DNA of 64,000 bases from JAGPUQ01 sp036677085 (GTDB lineage: Bacteria; Pseudomonadota; Gammaproteobacteria; Pseudomonadales; Porticoccaceae), in assembly GCA_036677085.1 (NCBI GenBank), contig JAKFFI010000006.1, positions 62,001 through 126,000 on the forward strand. Reading direction: 5' to 3'. A program made the translations under genes and the position numbers. Position 1 is the stretch's first letter; every line of letters begins with the position of its first letter. Under the pieces are notes generated by a model, which made no database searches, was not told the DNA's origin, and was given only the letters and a program-made list of their open reading frames with translations. Below, one piece after another: positions 1 to 8,699 of the stretch.

Positions 1-2
1 GG

Positions 3-386
3 GAGGCGCTCTGCGATGGCTGCGGTCGTTGCTGCCTCTTGAAACTGGAGGATGCCGACACTGGCGAAATCGCCTATACCGGCATCGCCTGCCGGTTGCT
101 GGATATCCGGCGCTGCCGTTGCCGCGACTACGCGCATCGCCAGCGGCACGTTCCGGACTGCCTGATGCTGAACGCCGTTACCGTGCCCACCACGGACTGG
201 TTGCCGGATACCTGCGCCTATCGCCTGCGCGCCGAGGGCAAGCCGCTGCATGCCTGGCATCCGCTGATCTCGGGCACGCCCGACAGCGTCCACGCGGCGG
301 GTATTTCGGTGCGGGATCGGGTAGTCTCGGAAGAGTTCGTGCATCCGGATGCACTGGCCGATCATATCGTCCGCTGGGTGGGGTAG
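3..386 (+). CDS. YcgN/UPF0260-family cysteine-cluster protein (5' truncated)
   Basis: The gene enters from the left edge, already open at base 3, and ends at TAG 384-386. The first visible residues read EALCDGCGRCCLLKLED, a dense cysteine cluster, followed by CRLLDIRRCRCRDY and a further DC. This cysteine pattern and the tail (VSEEFVHPDALADHIVRWVG) match the YcgN family of small cytoplasmic proteins with a putative zinc/iron-chelating cluster; the function is not established. About 127 residues are visible of a family length near 145-150, so only a short N-terminus is missing. The next gene starts six bases after the stop, suggesting co-transcription. Confidence 0.85.
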   Translation, partial: EALCDGCGRCCLLKLEDADTGEIAYTGIACRLLDIRRCRCRDYAHRQRHVPDCLMLNAVTVPTTDWLPDTCAYRLRAEGKPLHAWHPLISGTPDSVHAAGISVRDRVVSEEFVHPDALADHIVRWVG

Positions 387-391
387 GTCGC

Positions 392-895
392 GTGTACAGC
401 GAAGAGAATTATTTCTGGGGCCTGGTCGGCTATTACCTGGGTGTGTTGCTGGTGCTGGCGCCGCTGTGGCGGATCACCCGGCCGCTACCCGGATTTCCAC
501 TCCGCGCCGGCGCGCGGGTCGCGGTCATCACGCTGCTCGCGACGCCGATGTTCCCGTACCCCGACATGCATTATCTCGCCCCGGCCTGGGGGGTGATGCT
601 GTTTGACGCCATCAGTCCCGACCGTGGTGATGCCCTGCTCCGTGGCGTGCTGCCGCTGCTGGCGGTGTTCGGTCTGCTCTATGTGCTGACCCTGGGGGTG
701 TGGCTCGCGCTCCGGTCACGCCAAGGCGCGGCATCTACTGCGCCCCGGGCGGCGCCACCCCGGGCACCTCCGAGCAGCCGGCGAGAGCCCATTTTCACTC
801 AGGGGCCAGCGCCGGAAAGTCTCGCTCCCCCTCTGGAAACGTCCGTCCAGAGGCGATCTGGCGCCCGGGTTGGAAGCGACAAAAGCTTGCCGTAG
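392..895 (+). CDS. Small inner-membrane protein, unknown function
   Basis: A 167-residue protein with a GTG start six bases after the YcgN-like stop. Residues from about 8 to 28 (FWGLVGYYLGVLLVLAPLW), 45 to 60 and 90 to 112 (LLPLLAVFGLLYVLTLGVW) are hydrophobic enough for two or three membrane segments. The C-terminal third is a low-complexity Pro/Ala/Arg/Ser tail, probably cytoplasmic and disordered. I do not recognise the family. Tight spacing behind the YcgN-like gene is the only context. The GTG start has only a weak purine tract ahead of it, so the exact start is uncertain; no in-frame ATG would preserve the first membrane segment. Confidence 0.55.
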   Translation: MYSEENYFWGLVGYYLGVLLVLAPLWRITRPLPGFPLRAGARVAVITLLATPMFPYPDMHYLAPAWGVMLFDAISPDRGDALLRGVLPLLAVFGLLYVLTLGVWLALRSRQGAASTAPRAAPPRAPPSSRREPIFTQGPAPESLAPPLETSVQRRSGARVGSDKSLP

Positions 896-937
896 AATGC
901 GGCGCATTCGATTTTTTCATGGTTCCAGGAGATCAAG

Positions 938-1786
938 ATGCAATTCACGGGTACAGAACGGTATGTCGCCACAGACGACTTGCAGATGGCGGTCAATGCG
1001 GCGGTGATCCTGCAGCGCCCGCTCCTGATCAAGGGGGAACCGGGTACGGGAAAAACCATGCTCGCCGAAGAGGTAGCTTCGGCGCTGGGCAAGCGCCTGA
1101 TCTCCTGGCACATCAAATCGACCACCAAGGCTCAGCAGGGTCTGTATGAATACGATGCGGTGTCGCGCCTGCGGGATTCGCAACTGGGTGGCGACAAGGT
1201 TCACGATATCGGCAACTACATCAAGCGCGGCAAGGTATGGGAGGCGTTCGCGGCCGACGAGCAGGTGGTGCTGCTGATCGACGAAGTCGACAAGGCCGAC
1301 ATCGAATTCCCCAACGACCTGTTGCTGGAACTGGATCGCATGGAGTTTCATGTCTATGAAACCGGCGAGCGGGTGGTAGCCAAACACCGTCCAATCGTGA
1401 TCATCACCAGCAACAACGAAAAGGAATTGCCCGACGCTTTCCTGCGTCGCTGTTTCTTTCACTTCATCAATTTCCCGGATCGCGAGACGATGTTGCGCAT
1501 CGTCGATGTCCATCATCCCGGTATCAAGAAATCCCTGGTCGATGAAGCGTTGGACGTGTTTTTCGATGTGCGCAAGATTCCGGGCCTGAAGAAAAAGCCG
1601 TCGACCTCGGAACTGGTCGACTGGCTGAAGTTGTTGTTGTCCGACGACATCCCCGACGAAATCCTCAAACAGCGCGACCCCACCAAGGCGATCCCGCCGT
1701 TGTACGGCGCGCTGCTGAAGAACGAACAGGATGTGCATCTGCTCGAACGTTTGGCGTTCATGACACGCCGGGAGAAGCATAGCTAA
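938..1786 (+). CDS. MoxR-family AAA+ ATPase
   Basis: A 282-residue AAA+ ATPase of the MoxR type. Walker A is GEPGTGKT at residues 33-40, Walker B is LLIDEVDKAD near 111-120, and a sensor-1-like asparagine lies in IVIITSNNEKELPDAFLRRC, which also carries the arginine-finger region. MoxR ATPases act as chaperone-like remodelers, usually paired with a von Willebrand A partner that delivers metal ions or assembles an enzyme. Here the VWA gene begins directly after the TAA stop with no gap, so the two are almost certainly translated as a pair. Start ATG 938 lies nine bases after an AGGAG-like motif (ccaggagatcaag). The specific target is not evident from the neighbours. Confidence 0.9.
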   Translation: MQFTGTERYVATDDLQMAVNAAVILQRPLLIKGEPGTGKTMLAEEVASALGKRLISWHIKSTTKAQQGLYEYDAVSRLRDSQLGGDKVHDIGNYIKRGKVWEAFAADEQVVLLIDEVDKADIEFPNDLLLELDRMEFHVYETGERVVAKHRPIVIITSNNEKELPDAFLRRCFFHFINFPDRETMLRIVDVHHPGIKKSLVDEALDVFFDVRKIPGLKKKPSTSELVDWLKLLLSDDIPDEILKQRDPTKAIPPLYGALLKNEQDVHLLERLAFMTRREKHS

Positions 1787-2962
1787 ATGTTGCTGAACTT
1801 CTTTTTTGCGCTCAAGACGGGCGGGATTCCGGTTTCCATCAAGGAACTCCTGACCCTGCTGGAAGCGTTGCAGAAACACGTCGCCTTCGGCAGCGTAGAC
1901 GACTTTTATTTGCTGGCGCGCACGGCGATGGTCAAGGACGAGCGCTATTACGACAAGTTCGACCGTGCCTTTGCGCTTTACTTCAAGGATCTCGAAACCC
2001 TCGACGATTTCCTCAATATCCTGATTCCCGAGGAGTGGTTGCGGCAGGAATTCGTGAAGAGCCTGACCGAAGAGGAAAAAGCCAAGATCGAGAGTCTGGG
2101 CGGCCTGGAAAAGCTGATCGAGGAATTCAAGGCGCGTCTGAAGGAACAGAAAGGCCGCCACGAGGGCGGCAACAAATGGATCGGTACCAAGGGTACCTCG
2201 CCCTTCGGCAACAGCGGCTACAACCCGGAAGGGGTGCGCGCGGGTGGCGAAGGTGGGCAGAAAAAAGCGCTCAAGGTCTGGGAGAAGCGCGAATTCAAGA
2301 ATCTGGACGACACCATCGAGCTGGGCACCCGCAACATCAAGGTCGCCCTGCGGCGCCTGCGCAAGTTCGCGCGCACCGGTGCCGAGGAGGAACTGGATCT
2401 CGACGACACCATCCGCTCCACCGCCAGGAATGCCGGCCTGCTCGACATCAAGATGGTGCCGGAGCGCCACAACGCGGTGAAGGTGCTGATTTTCTTCGAT
2501 GTCGGCGGTTCCATGGATCCCTATGTGCGCACGTGCGAGGAGCTGTTTTCCGCGGTGCGGACCGAGTTCAAGCATCTTCAGTACTTCTACTTCCACAACG
2601 CGCTGTACGACTATGTGTGGAAGGACAACTTTCGCCGCTACAACGAAAAGACCGAGACGATCGATCTGCTGCGCACCTATTCCGCCGACTACAAGGTGAT
2701 TTTCGTCGGCGACGCCTCGATGTCGCCCTACGAGCTCGAAAGTCCCGGCGGCAGTGTCGAGTACTACAACAAGGAAACCGGGATCGAATGGCTCGAGCGC
2801 ATGGCCCAGGTCTACCCCAAGATGATCTGGCTTAATCCGGTGCGCCACGACTACTGGGAACACACTCCCACCATTCAGCGGGTACGCAGCGTGCTCGAAG
2901 ACCGCATGTTCCCGCTCACCCTTGGCGGGCTGGAGCAGGGGATCTCGCTGCTGGCCAAGTAG
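1787..2962 (+). CDS. CoxE-like VWA-domain protein, MoxR partner
   Basis: A 391-residue protein whose ATG abuts the stop of the MoxR gene. The N-terminal 110 residues are alpha-helical (begins MLLNFFFALKTGGIPVSIKE) and resemble the CoxE/COG3825 group. The C-terminal half holds a von Willebrand A fold: VLIFFDVGGSMDPYV around residue 238, then VIFVGDASMSPYEL. The metal-ion-dependent adhesion site reads D238-V-G-G-S242, so the usual DxSxS has Gly in place of the first Ser; I believe this is common in this subfamily. A helix-rich charged stretch with EEEKAKIE and KEQKGRHEGGN links the parts. Expected role, by family, is a cytoplasmic cofactor-insertion or complex-remodelling partner of the ATPase; the client is unknown. 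Confidence 0.87.
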   Translation: MLLNFFFALKTGGIPVSIKELLTLLEALQKHVAFGSVDDFYLLARTAMVKDERYYDKFDRAFALYFKDLETLDDFLNILIPEEWLRQEFVKSLTEEEKAKIESLGGLEKLIEEFKARLKEQKGRHEGGNKWIGTKGTSPFGNSGYNPEGVRAGGEGGQKKALKVWEKREFKNLDDTIELGTRNIKVALRRLRKFARTGAEEELDLDDTIRSTARNAGLLDIKMVPERHNAVKVLIFFDVGGSMDPYVRTCEELFSAVRTEFKHLQYFYFHNALYDYVWKDNFRRYNEKTETIDLLRTYSADYKVIFVGDASMSPYELESPGGSVEYYNKETGIEWLERMAQVYPKMIWLNPVRHDYWEHTPTIQRVRSVLEDRMFPLTLGGLEQGISLLAK

Positions 2963-2973
2963 CGCGCCGCGCC

Positions 2974-5900
2974 ATGTCCGGGCCGTCACCGGCGCGGCAT
3001 CCGGTCGGACCCGACGGGATGGCGCTGCTCTCTGCAAAAATCGATCAGTGCCTGAGTCACCAGGTCGCGGATCTTCGGCGCGCGCTGGCGCGCATCGCCC
3101 GCCGTCTTGAGCAGGGCCGTCCCGTTGCGCGCGATCTCTCTGGTCTGGAAGCCCGCATCGCCAGTTCCTGCGCCGCAGTTCAGGCGCGACGCGACAGCGT
3201 TCCCGCCATCCACTATCCCGACGAATTGCCTGTCGTGGGGCGGCGCGAGGACATCGCGGCGGCCATCCGCGATCATCAGGTCGTCATCCTTGCCGGTGAA
3301 ACCGGCTCCGGCAAAACCACCCAGCTGCCCAAGATCTGTCTCGAACTGGGACTCGGCGCCCGGGGCCTGATCGGACACACCCAGCCGCGCCGGATCGCCG
3401 CGCGCACCGTGGCCAGCCGCATTGCCGAGGAGTTGCGCGTCCCGCTCGGTGGATTGGTGGGGTATCAAGTGCGGTTTGCCGATCAGAGCAGCGAACGCAC
3501 GCGGGTCAAGCTGATGACCGACGGCGTGCTGCTGGCGGAAATTCCGCGCGACCGTCTGCTCCAGCGTTATGACACCCTCATCATCGACGAGGCCCATGAA
3601 CGCAGCCTCAATGTCGATTTTCTGCTGGGTTATCTCAAGCAGATTCTGCCTCAGCGCCCCGACCTCAAGATCATCATCACCTCAGCCACGATCGATGTGG
3701 AGCGGTTCGCACGCCATTTCGATGGCGCCCCGGTGATTGAAGTCTCGGGTCGTGGGTATCCCGTGGAAATCCGTTATCGACCCCCGCCCGAGGCGGACGC
3801 CGATCCGGTGGCAGCGGCGGTGACGGCGATTGCCGATCTGGTGACCGCACCGGGGCGTGGTGATGTGCTGGCGTTTTTCAGCTCCGAGCGCGAGATTCGC
3901 GAAGCCTCGGTGGCACTGCGCAAACTGGCTCTGAACGGGGTCGAGGTGTTGCCGCTGTATGGCCGGCTGAGTCTGGCGGAACAGAGCCGGGTGTTCCAGC
4001 CGCATCGGGGGGTGCGGGTGGTGCTGGCGACGAATGTGGCGGAAACCTCGCTCACGGTCCCCGGCATTCGTTATGTGGTGGATACCGGACTCGCGCGGAT
4101 CAGCCGTTACAGCTATCGGACCAAGGTACAGCGCTTGCCCATCGAGGCGATTTCCCGGGCCAGCGCCAACCAGCGCGCCGGGCGCTGCGGTCGCATCGGG
4201 CCCGGCGTCTGCGTGCGGCTCTACGGGGAAGAGGATTTCGCCGCACGGCCCGAATACACCGATCCGGAGATCCTGCGCACCAATCTGGCGGCCGTGATTC
4301 TGCGCATGCTGGAACTGCGCCTCGGCGATGTGCGCGATTTTCCGTTTCTCGATCCCCCGGACGGACGCCTGGTCAATGACGGCTTTCAGCTGCTGGCGGA
4401 ACTGAGCGCCATCGATGCCGAGAATGCACTCACGGCCATGGGCCGGGCCCTGGCGCGGCTCCCGGTCGATCCCCGCCTGGGGCGCGTGCTGGTGGCGGCG
4501 GTGGCCGAAGGCTGTCTGAGCGAAGCACTGGTGATCGTCGCCGGGCTGAGTGTTCAGGATCCCCGGGAGCGCCCCGCCGACAAGCGCCAGGCGGCCGACG
4601 AGCGCCACCGCCAGTGGGCCGATCCGCAATCGGACTTTGTCGCGCTGCTCAACCTGTGGCGGCACGCTGAGTTTCAGCGTCAGGAGCTCAGTCGCAGTGC
4701 GTTCGAAAGCCACTGTCGACGCGAGTTTGTGTCGCCGCTGCGCTTGCGGGAATGGCGCGATCTGCACCACCAGCTGCATCTGGTCTGCCGCGAACTGGGT
4801 TGGCGCGACAGCCACACGCCGGCAACAACACCCCAGATCCACCGGGCGTTGCTGGCGGGGCTGTTGACGCTCGTCGGGCAGCGCGGCGACAACCGCGAAT
4901 ATCAGGGTGTGCGCAATCAGAAGTTTTTCATTTTCCCGGGCTCGGGGGTGGCCAAGGCGGCGCCGCGCTGGATCATGGCCGCCGAGCTGATCGAGACCAG
5001 CCGCCTCTACGCCAGTAACTGTGGGGCCATCGAGCCCGAATGGCTGGTGGAGCTCGCGGCCCATCTCGTCAAGAAGAGTTACAGTGAACCCCATTACAAC
5101 GCTCGTGCCGGCCAGGTCATGGCCTGGGAGAAGCAGAGCCTCTACGGCCTGGTCATCCAGGAGCGCAAGGCGGTGGCCTACGGTGCCATTGATCCGGCGC
5201 TGGCGCGGGAAGTGTTCATCCAGGGCGCGTTGGTGGATGGTGGCTACGCGCGGGGGGGCAAAGGTGAGTTTTTTGCGCGCAACGCCGCGCTGGTCGCCGA
5301 GCTGAACGATCTCGAGGAGCGTTTCCGGCGCCGCGATCTGGTGGCCGACGAGCGCGAGCTCCATGCGTTTTACGACGAGCGGGTGCCGCCCGGCGTGGTC
5401 AGTCTGCGGGCATTTGAACGCTGGCGGCGGGAGGCGGAGCAGGGCAATCCGGAGCTGTTGTGCGTGCCCCGTGAGCGGCTGCTGCGCAATGCCCCGGCGG
5501 CGAACGAGGTTGCGCAGTTTCCCAGTGTGATCGCCTGGAATGGACACGATTACAGCGTGCGCTACCGCTTCGAGCCCGGTCATACCGAGGACGGGATCAG
5601 CATCCTGGTGCCCGTGGCGATGCTCCACGAAGTGCCGGCCCACCGCTTCGATTGGCTGGTGCCCGGCTTGTTGCGGGACAAGTGCATCGAGCTGGTGAAA
5701 ACACTGCCGCGCCAGTGGCGGCGGCCGCTGGTGCCGGTGCCGGATACCGTGGATCGCTTGCTCACCGATGTCGAACCCGGGGATCGCCCGCTGGTCGCCG
5801 TGCTCAGTGAACGCATTCGCCGCGTCATGGGGTTGGCGGTGCCCCCGGACGCCTGGCAGCCGGAGCGTCTGGATGCTTTCTACAGCGCGAATTTCCGTCT

Positions 5901-6951
5901 CGAAGACGAATCCGGCGCGCTCGTCGATCAGGGCCGCGATCTGGCGGCGCTCAAACGGCAGTACCGCGACACCGTGCGGGCATCCCTGCGCGAGCCGGAC
6001 GGAGGCGGCAGAGACGGTTCCGGTCTCGAAGTGGCCGGGCTCAAGCGCTGGGCTCTGGAAACCCTGCCGGAGGCCGTGACCCTGACCCGTGGCGGACTGC
6101 GCGTCACGGCCTATCCCGGGCTGGTGGATGAGGGCGACAGCGCCGCCGTGCGGCTGTTTGATACGCCTGCCGCGGCAGCGGAGCACACCCGATTGGGCTT
6201 GCTCCGGCTGGCGGCGACCGAGCTTGCCCCTACCCTCAAGTATTTGAGGAAGGAGCTGTTCAAGGGCGCGGCGCTGGTGCTGGCCGCCGCCCAATTGCCA
6301 GCCCGCGATGTGCTGGTCGAAGACCTTGTGGAAGCGGCCTTGCAGCGTGCGCTCTTCGCGGGACATCCCACACCTCGGGATGCCGCCGCCTTTGCGGCCT
6401 GCCTGGCGAAGCGCGGCGAGGTGGTAGTGGTAGCTCAGCGGCTGGCGGCCCAGGTGCTCGCCTGGGGCGACGAGTTGAAGCGGTTGCGGGCCTTGCATGC
6501 CGATCGCGCCGCGCGTTATCCCGCAGCGGTCGCCGACGGGCGCGCGCAACTCGACTTCCTGCTGCGCCCGCATTTTTTGCGCGACACCGGCGCGCAGTGG
6601 CTGGAGCAGTATCCGCGCTACCTCAAGGCGGCCTGTGCGCGCTTTGAACGTCTGCCCGGACAGGTCGAGCGTGATGCTGCCGCTACCCGGACCATCGCCG
6701 GATTGGTCGCCTGGTGGCAAGAGCGCATGACCGGCTGGCGCGAAGGACGCCTGTTCGACCGGGGCCATGGCGCCGACGGCTCCGGCGAAGCTGAAAAGGC
6801 ATTGGAGCGCTTTCGGTTTTTGCTGGAGGAATACCGGATCTCGCTTTACGCGCAACACCTCAAGACGCTGGCGCCGGTGTCGGAAAAACGCCTGGCCGCG
6901 CTGTGCGAGGACTTTGATCGCCAGTTTGCCATTTCCCCACGCCGCCAATAG
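2974..6951 (+). CDS. hrpA: ATP-dependent RNA helicase HrpA (DEAH family)
   Basis: A 1325-residue DEAH-box helicase, the length expected for HrpA (about 1300). It carries GETGSGKTTQ (Walker A), HTQPRRIAARTVASRIAEE (motif Ia), IIDEAHERSLN (DEAH), ITSATID (motif III) and a QRAGRCGRIGPGVCVRLY motif VI, followed by helicase-associated, OB-fold and the long HrpA-specific C-terminal region. HrpA is a cytoplasmic RNA helicase; in E. coli it has been linked to fimbrial mRNA processing and to rescue of stalled ribosomes. The gene follows the VWA gene by eleven bases. The start could be ATG 2974 or ATG 3019 (MALLSAKIDQ); neither has a strong ribosome binding site, and the first helices are conserved only after 3019. 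Confidence 0.95.
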   Translation: MSGPSPARHPVGPDGMALLSAKIDQCLSHQVADLRRALARIARRLEQGRPVARDLSGLEARIASSCAAVQARRDSVPAIHYPDELPVVGRREDIAAAIRDHQVVILAGETGSGKTTQLPKICLELGLGARGLIGHTQPRRIAARTVASRIAEELRVPLGGLVGYQVRFADQSSERTRVKLMTDGVLLAEIPRDRLLQRYDTLIIDEAHERSLNVDFLLGYLKQILPQRPDLKIIITSATIDVERFARHFDGAPVIEVSGRGYPVEIRYRPPPEADADPVAAAVTAIADLVTAPGRGDVLAFFSSEREIREASVALRKLALNGVEVLPLYGRLSLAEQSRVFQPHRGVRVVLATNVAETSLTVPGIRYVVDTGLARISRYSYRTKVQRLPIEAISRASANQRAGRCGRIGPGVCVRLYGEEDFAARPEYTDPEILRTNLAAVILRMLELRLGDVRDFPFLDPPDGRLVNDGFQLLAELSAIDAENALTAMGRALARLPVDPRLGRVLVAAVAEGCLSEALVIVAGLSVQDPRERPADKRQAADERHRQWADPQSDFVALLNLWRHAEFQRQELSRSAFESHCRREFVSPLRLREWRDLHHQLHLVCRELGWRDSHTPATTPQIHRALLAGLLTLVGQRGDNREYQGVRNQKFFIFPGSGVAKAAPRWIMAAELIETSRLYASNCGAIEPEWLVELAAHLVKKSYSEPHYNARAGQVMAWEKQSLYGLVIQERKAVAYGAIDPALAREVFIQGALVDGGYARGGKGEFFARNAALVAELNDLEERFRRRDLVADERELHAFYDERVPPGVVSLRAFERWRREAEQGNPELLCVPRERLLRNAPAANEVAQFPSVIAWNGHDYSVRYRFEPGHTEDGISILVPVAMLHEVPAHRFDWLVPGLLRDKCIELVKTLPRQWRRPLVPVPDTVDRLLTDVEPGDRPLVAVLSERIRRVMGLAVPPDAWQPERLDAFYSANFRLEDESGALVDQGRDLAALKRQYRDTVRASLREPDGGGRDGSGLEVAGLKRWALETLPEAVTLTRGGLRVTAYPGLVDEGDSAAVRLFDTPAAAAEHTRLGLLRLAATELAPTLKYLRKELFKGAALVLAAAQLPARDVLVEDLVEAALQRALFAGHPTPRDAAAFAACLAKRGEVVVVAQRLAAQVLAWGDELKRLRALHADRAARYPAAVADGRAQLDFLLRPHFLRDTGAQWLEQYPRYLKAACARFERLPGQVERDAAATRTIAGLVAWWQERMTGWREGRLFDRGHGADGSGEAEKALERFRFLLEEYRISLYAQHLKTLAPVSEKRLAALCEDFDRQFAISPRRQ

Positions 6952-7031
6952 AATGGCGCCCCCGCCGGCACTTGCCGGCGGCTCCTTGCCGCACCGGCGC
7001 GCCGGGTGGCTTCAAACCGTGGGGAGCAGCA
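6952..7031 (+). promoter_or_regulatory. Structured leader upstream of rpsF, possible S6:S18 autoregulatory site
   Basis: Two strong hairpins fill the 80-base gap before rpsF. The first pairs CCGCCGGCA (6962-6970) with TGCCGGCGG (6973-6981). The second centres on the 12-base palindrome CCGGCGCGCCGG (6994-7005), with GCCGCA and GTGGC flanks that could extend it with a bulge. Many bacteria bind the S6:S18 dimer to a hairpin with a CCG-containing bulge in the rpsF leader, and both genes follow here. The match to that motif is judged only by position and a CCG-rich bulge. The first hairpin could instead be a transcription terminator for hrpA, although no T-run follows. Confidence 0.35.
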
Positions 7032-7520
7032 ATGCGTCATTACGAAGTGGTGTTCCTGGTCCATCCGGACCAGAGCGAGCAGGTCGGTGCCATGACCGAT
7101 CGCTACGTAGGTGTCATCGAAGCCGGCGGCGGCACAATTCACCGCCGCGAGGACTGGGGGCGGCGTCCGCTGGCCTATCCGATCCAGAAAATTCACAAAG
7201 CCCATTATGTACTGCTGAACGTCGAGTGCGGGGCGGATACGATCAGCGAGATCGATACCGCGTTCCGCTACAACGATGCGGTGTTGCGCAGTCTGATCAT
7301 CAAGCGCGACAGCGCCGTAACCGAGGAAACTCAGTTTCTGAAGGAAGAGCGGGCTGACCGTGCCGAGAAGGAGAGCCGGGAGCGCCGAGAGGCCGAACGC
7401 GCCGCGCGCATGGCCGCCGAAGCGGAAGCTGGCGGAGAGGCAGGCGAAGTCGCCAGTGAGGAAACCGCTGACGAGGAAGCCGAAGGCGAAGCATCCGTTA
7501 CAGGAGAGGTGGCAGAATGA
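7032..7520 (+). CDS. rpsF: 30S ribosomal protein S6
   Basis: A 162-residue S6 protein beginning MRHYEVVFLVHPDQSEQV, the classic N-terminus, followed by RREDWGRRPLAYPIQKIHKAHYVL. S6 binds 16S rRNA in the platform of the small subunit as a heterodimer with S18, encoded next. ATG 7032 is chosen because the family starts at MRHYE and GGGGAG lies seven bases upstream; an upstream in-frame extension is not conserved. The protein is about 30 residues longer than E. coli S6 because of a Glu/Ala-rich acidic tail (EEERADRAEKESRERREAER then GEAGEVASEETADEEAE). Such acidic tails are a known variable part of S6 and the target of RimK glutamylation in some bacteria. Confidence 0.97.
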   Translation: MRHYEVVFLVHPDQSEQVGAMTDRYVGVIEAGGGTIHRREDWGRRPLAYPIQKIHKAHYVLLNVECGADTISEIDTAFRYNDAVLRSLIIKRDSAVTEETQFLKEERADRAEKESRERREAERAARMAAEAEAGGEAGEVASEETADEEAEGEASVTGEVAE

Positions 7521-7765
7521 ACATGTCGTCGTCGTCGTCGTCGAAATTCAACCGCCGCCGCAAGTTCTGCAGGTTCACGGCTGAGGGTATTACCGAGATC
7601 GATTACAAGGATCTCGAACTGCTGCGGCCCTATGTTTCCGAGACTGGAAAAATCGTTCCGAGCCGCATTACCGGCACCAATGCCCGGTATCAGCGGCAGT
7701 TAGCCACGGCAATCAAGCGGGCGCGCTTCCTGGCGCTGTTGCCGTACAGCGACAGCCACCAGTAG
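7517..7765 (+). CDS. rpsR: 30S ribosomal protein S18
   Basis: An 82-residue S18 with a serine-rich start (MNMSSSSSSKFNRRRKFCRF) and the conserved core ITEIDYKDLELLRPYVSETGKIVPSRITGT. Its ATG overlaps the rpsF stop in an ATGA arrangement, so S6 and S18 are translationally coupled, which suits their 1:1 heterodimer on 16S rRNA. The serine run comes from a repeated tcg codon tract (7523-7540), a likely slippage-prone simple repeat. The C-terminal KRARFLALLPYSD is typical. Confidence 0.97.
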   Translation: MNMSSSSSSKFNRRRKFCRFTAEGITEIDYKDLELLRPYVSETGKIVPSRITGTNARYQRQLATAIKRARFLALLPYSDSHQ

Positions 7766-7782
7766 CACCGGAGCCGCGCGCT

Positions 7783-8649
7783 GTGGGTGCGCTGGCGAAG
7801 TTCATCATGGCGAGCCGCGCCCGCGCGGCGCTGGTGGCCGTGGTGGGCAATCTGCTGCCATTGCTGAGCCCGGCAGTTGTCGGGCTCGTGGTATTGCGCA
7901 AGGGGTTTGGTGAAGGTCTGTTGATCGGCCTGTGGGCGGTCCTGCCTCTGGCCGCCACCTTTTATTTCAGTGACACGGCGCCGATGCTGGTCTGGGCGTC
8001 CCTCGGCACGGTTGCCGTGGCTATCGTCGGTGCCCTGGTGCTCAAGCGCACGGCTTCCTGGCAAGCGACATTGACCGCATTGATAACGGTCAGCGGTGCG
8101 TTGGCGTTGGCGATGGGCCAGGGGCTGGGCGCGGAGCTCGCCGGGCTGCAGCAGACGCTGCTGGAGGTGCTGGCCAGGATGGCGCCGCAAGGGCAGGAAG
8201 TGAAGCTTGCGCCGCAGCCGCTGCTGCTGTTGGGGATGCTCGCATGGACGATGGCGATCAGCGCGCTGGGCAGTCTGTTGCTCGGGCGCTGGTGGCAGGC
8301 GATTCTGTACAACCCGGGTGGCCTGGGACGGGAATTCCGGAGCCTGCGTCTCGGCGCGCCCCTCGGGATCGTGCTGATGGCCGGTTTGGTGGCCTGTCAG
8401 TTTGCTCCGGTGGATTATTCCGTCTGGGGCCAGTTGTTGGGTTTGCCCCTGTTTTTGGCGGGGATCGGCCTGGTACACCATGTGGTGGCGGTCTCCCATG
8501 TGGGCGCGCACTGGCTCGCGGTGTTCTATGTGTGTCTGGTGCTGTTGCTGGCGCCGATCAGTCTGTTGTTGGCTGGTCTGGGATTGCTCGACAGTCTCAT
8601 CGATGTGCGTGCGCGCCTTGCGCGGCGTGGCGACGGGACCAGCAGTTAG
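7783..8649 (+). CDS. DUF2232-type multi-pass membrane protein between rpsR and rplI
   Basis: A 288-residue integral membrane protein with about seven to eight hydrophobic segments (for example LLPLLSPAVVGLVVL, LLIGLWAVLPLAATFYF, GIVLMAGLVACQF, LLGLPLFLAGIGLVHHVV, VFYVCLVLLLAPISLLLAGLG). A membrane protein of this family (DUF2232/YybS-like) sits between rpsR and rplI in many gammaproteobacteria, including Pseudomonas. The function is unknown. The start is GTG 7783, seventeen bases after the rpsR stop. The two His in LVHHVVAVSHVGAHW near the C-terminus are a recognisable feature. Confidence 0.8.
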   Translation: MGALAKFIMASRARAALVAVVGNLLPLLSPAVVGLVVLRKGFGEGLLIGLWAVLPLAATFYFSDTAPMLVWASLGTVAVAIVGALVLKRTASWQATLTALITVSGALALAMGQGLGAELAGLQQTLLEVLARMAPQGQEVKLAPQPLLLLGMLAWTMAISALGSLLLGRWWQAILYNPGGLGREFRSLRLGAPLGIVLMAGLVACQFAPVDYSVWGQLLGLPLFLAGIGLVHHVVAVSHVGAHWLAVFYVCLVLLLAPISLLLAGLGLLDSLIDVRARLARRGDGTSS

Positions 8650-8699
8650 GGTTGGATTCAGAAATTCAGTTGAAGCTGTCAGAGAAGAGGTGCTTGGCG

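Noticed and set aside
3682..6948. Very long open frame (over 1000 codons) on the minus strand inside hrpA
   Set aside because: It is an antisense shadow caused by GC-biased codon use; the plus-strand frame carries all helicase motifs and the shadow has no recognisable domain.
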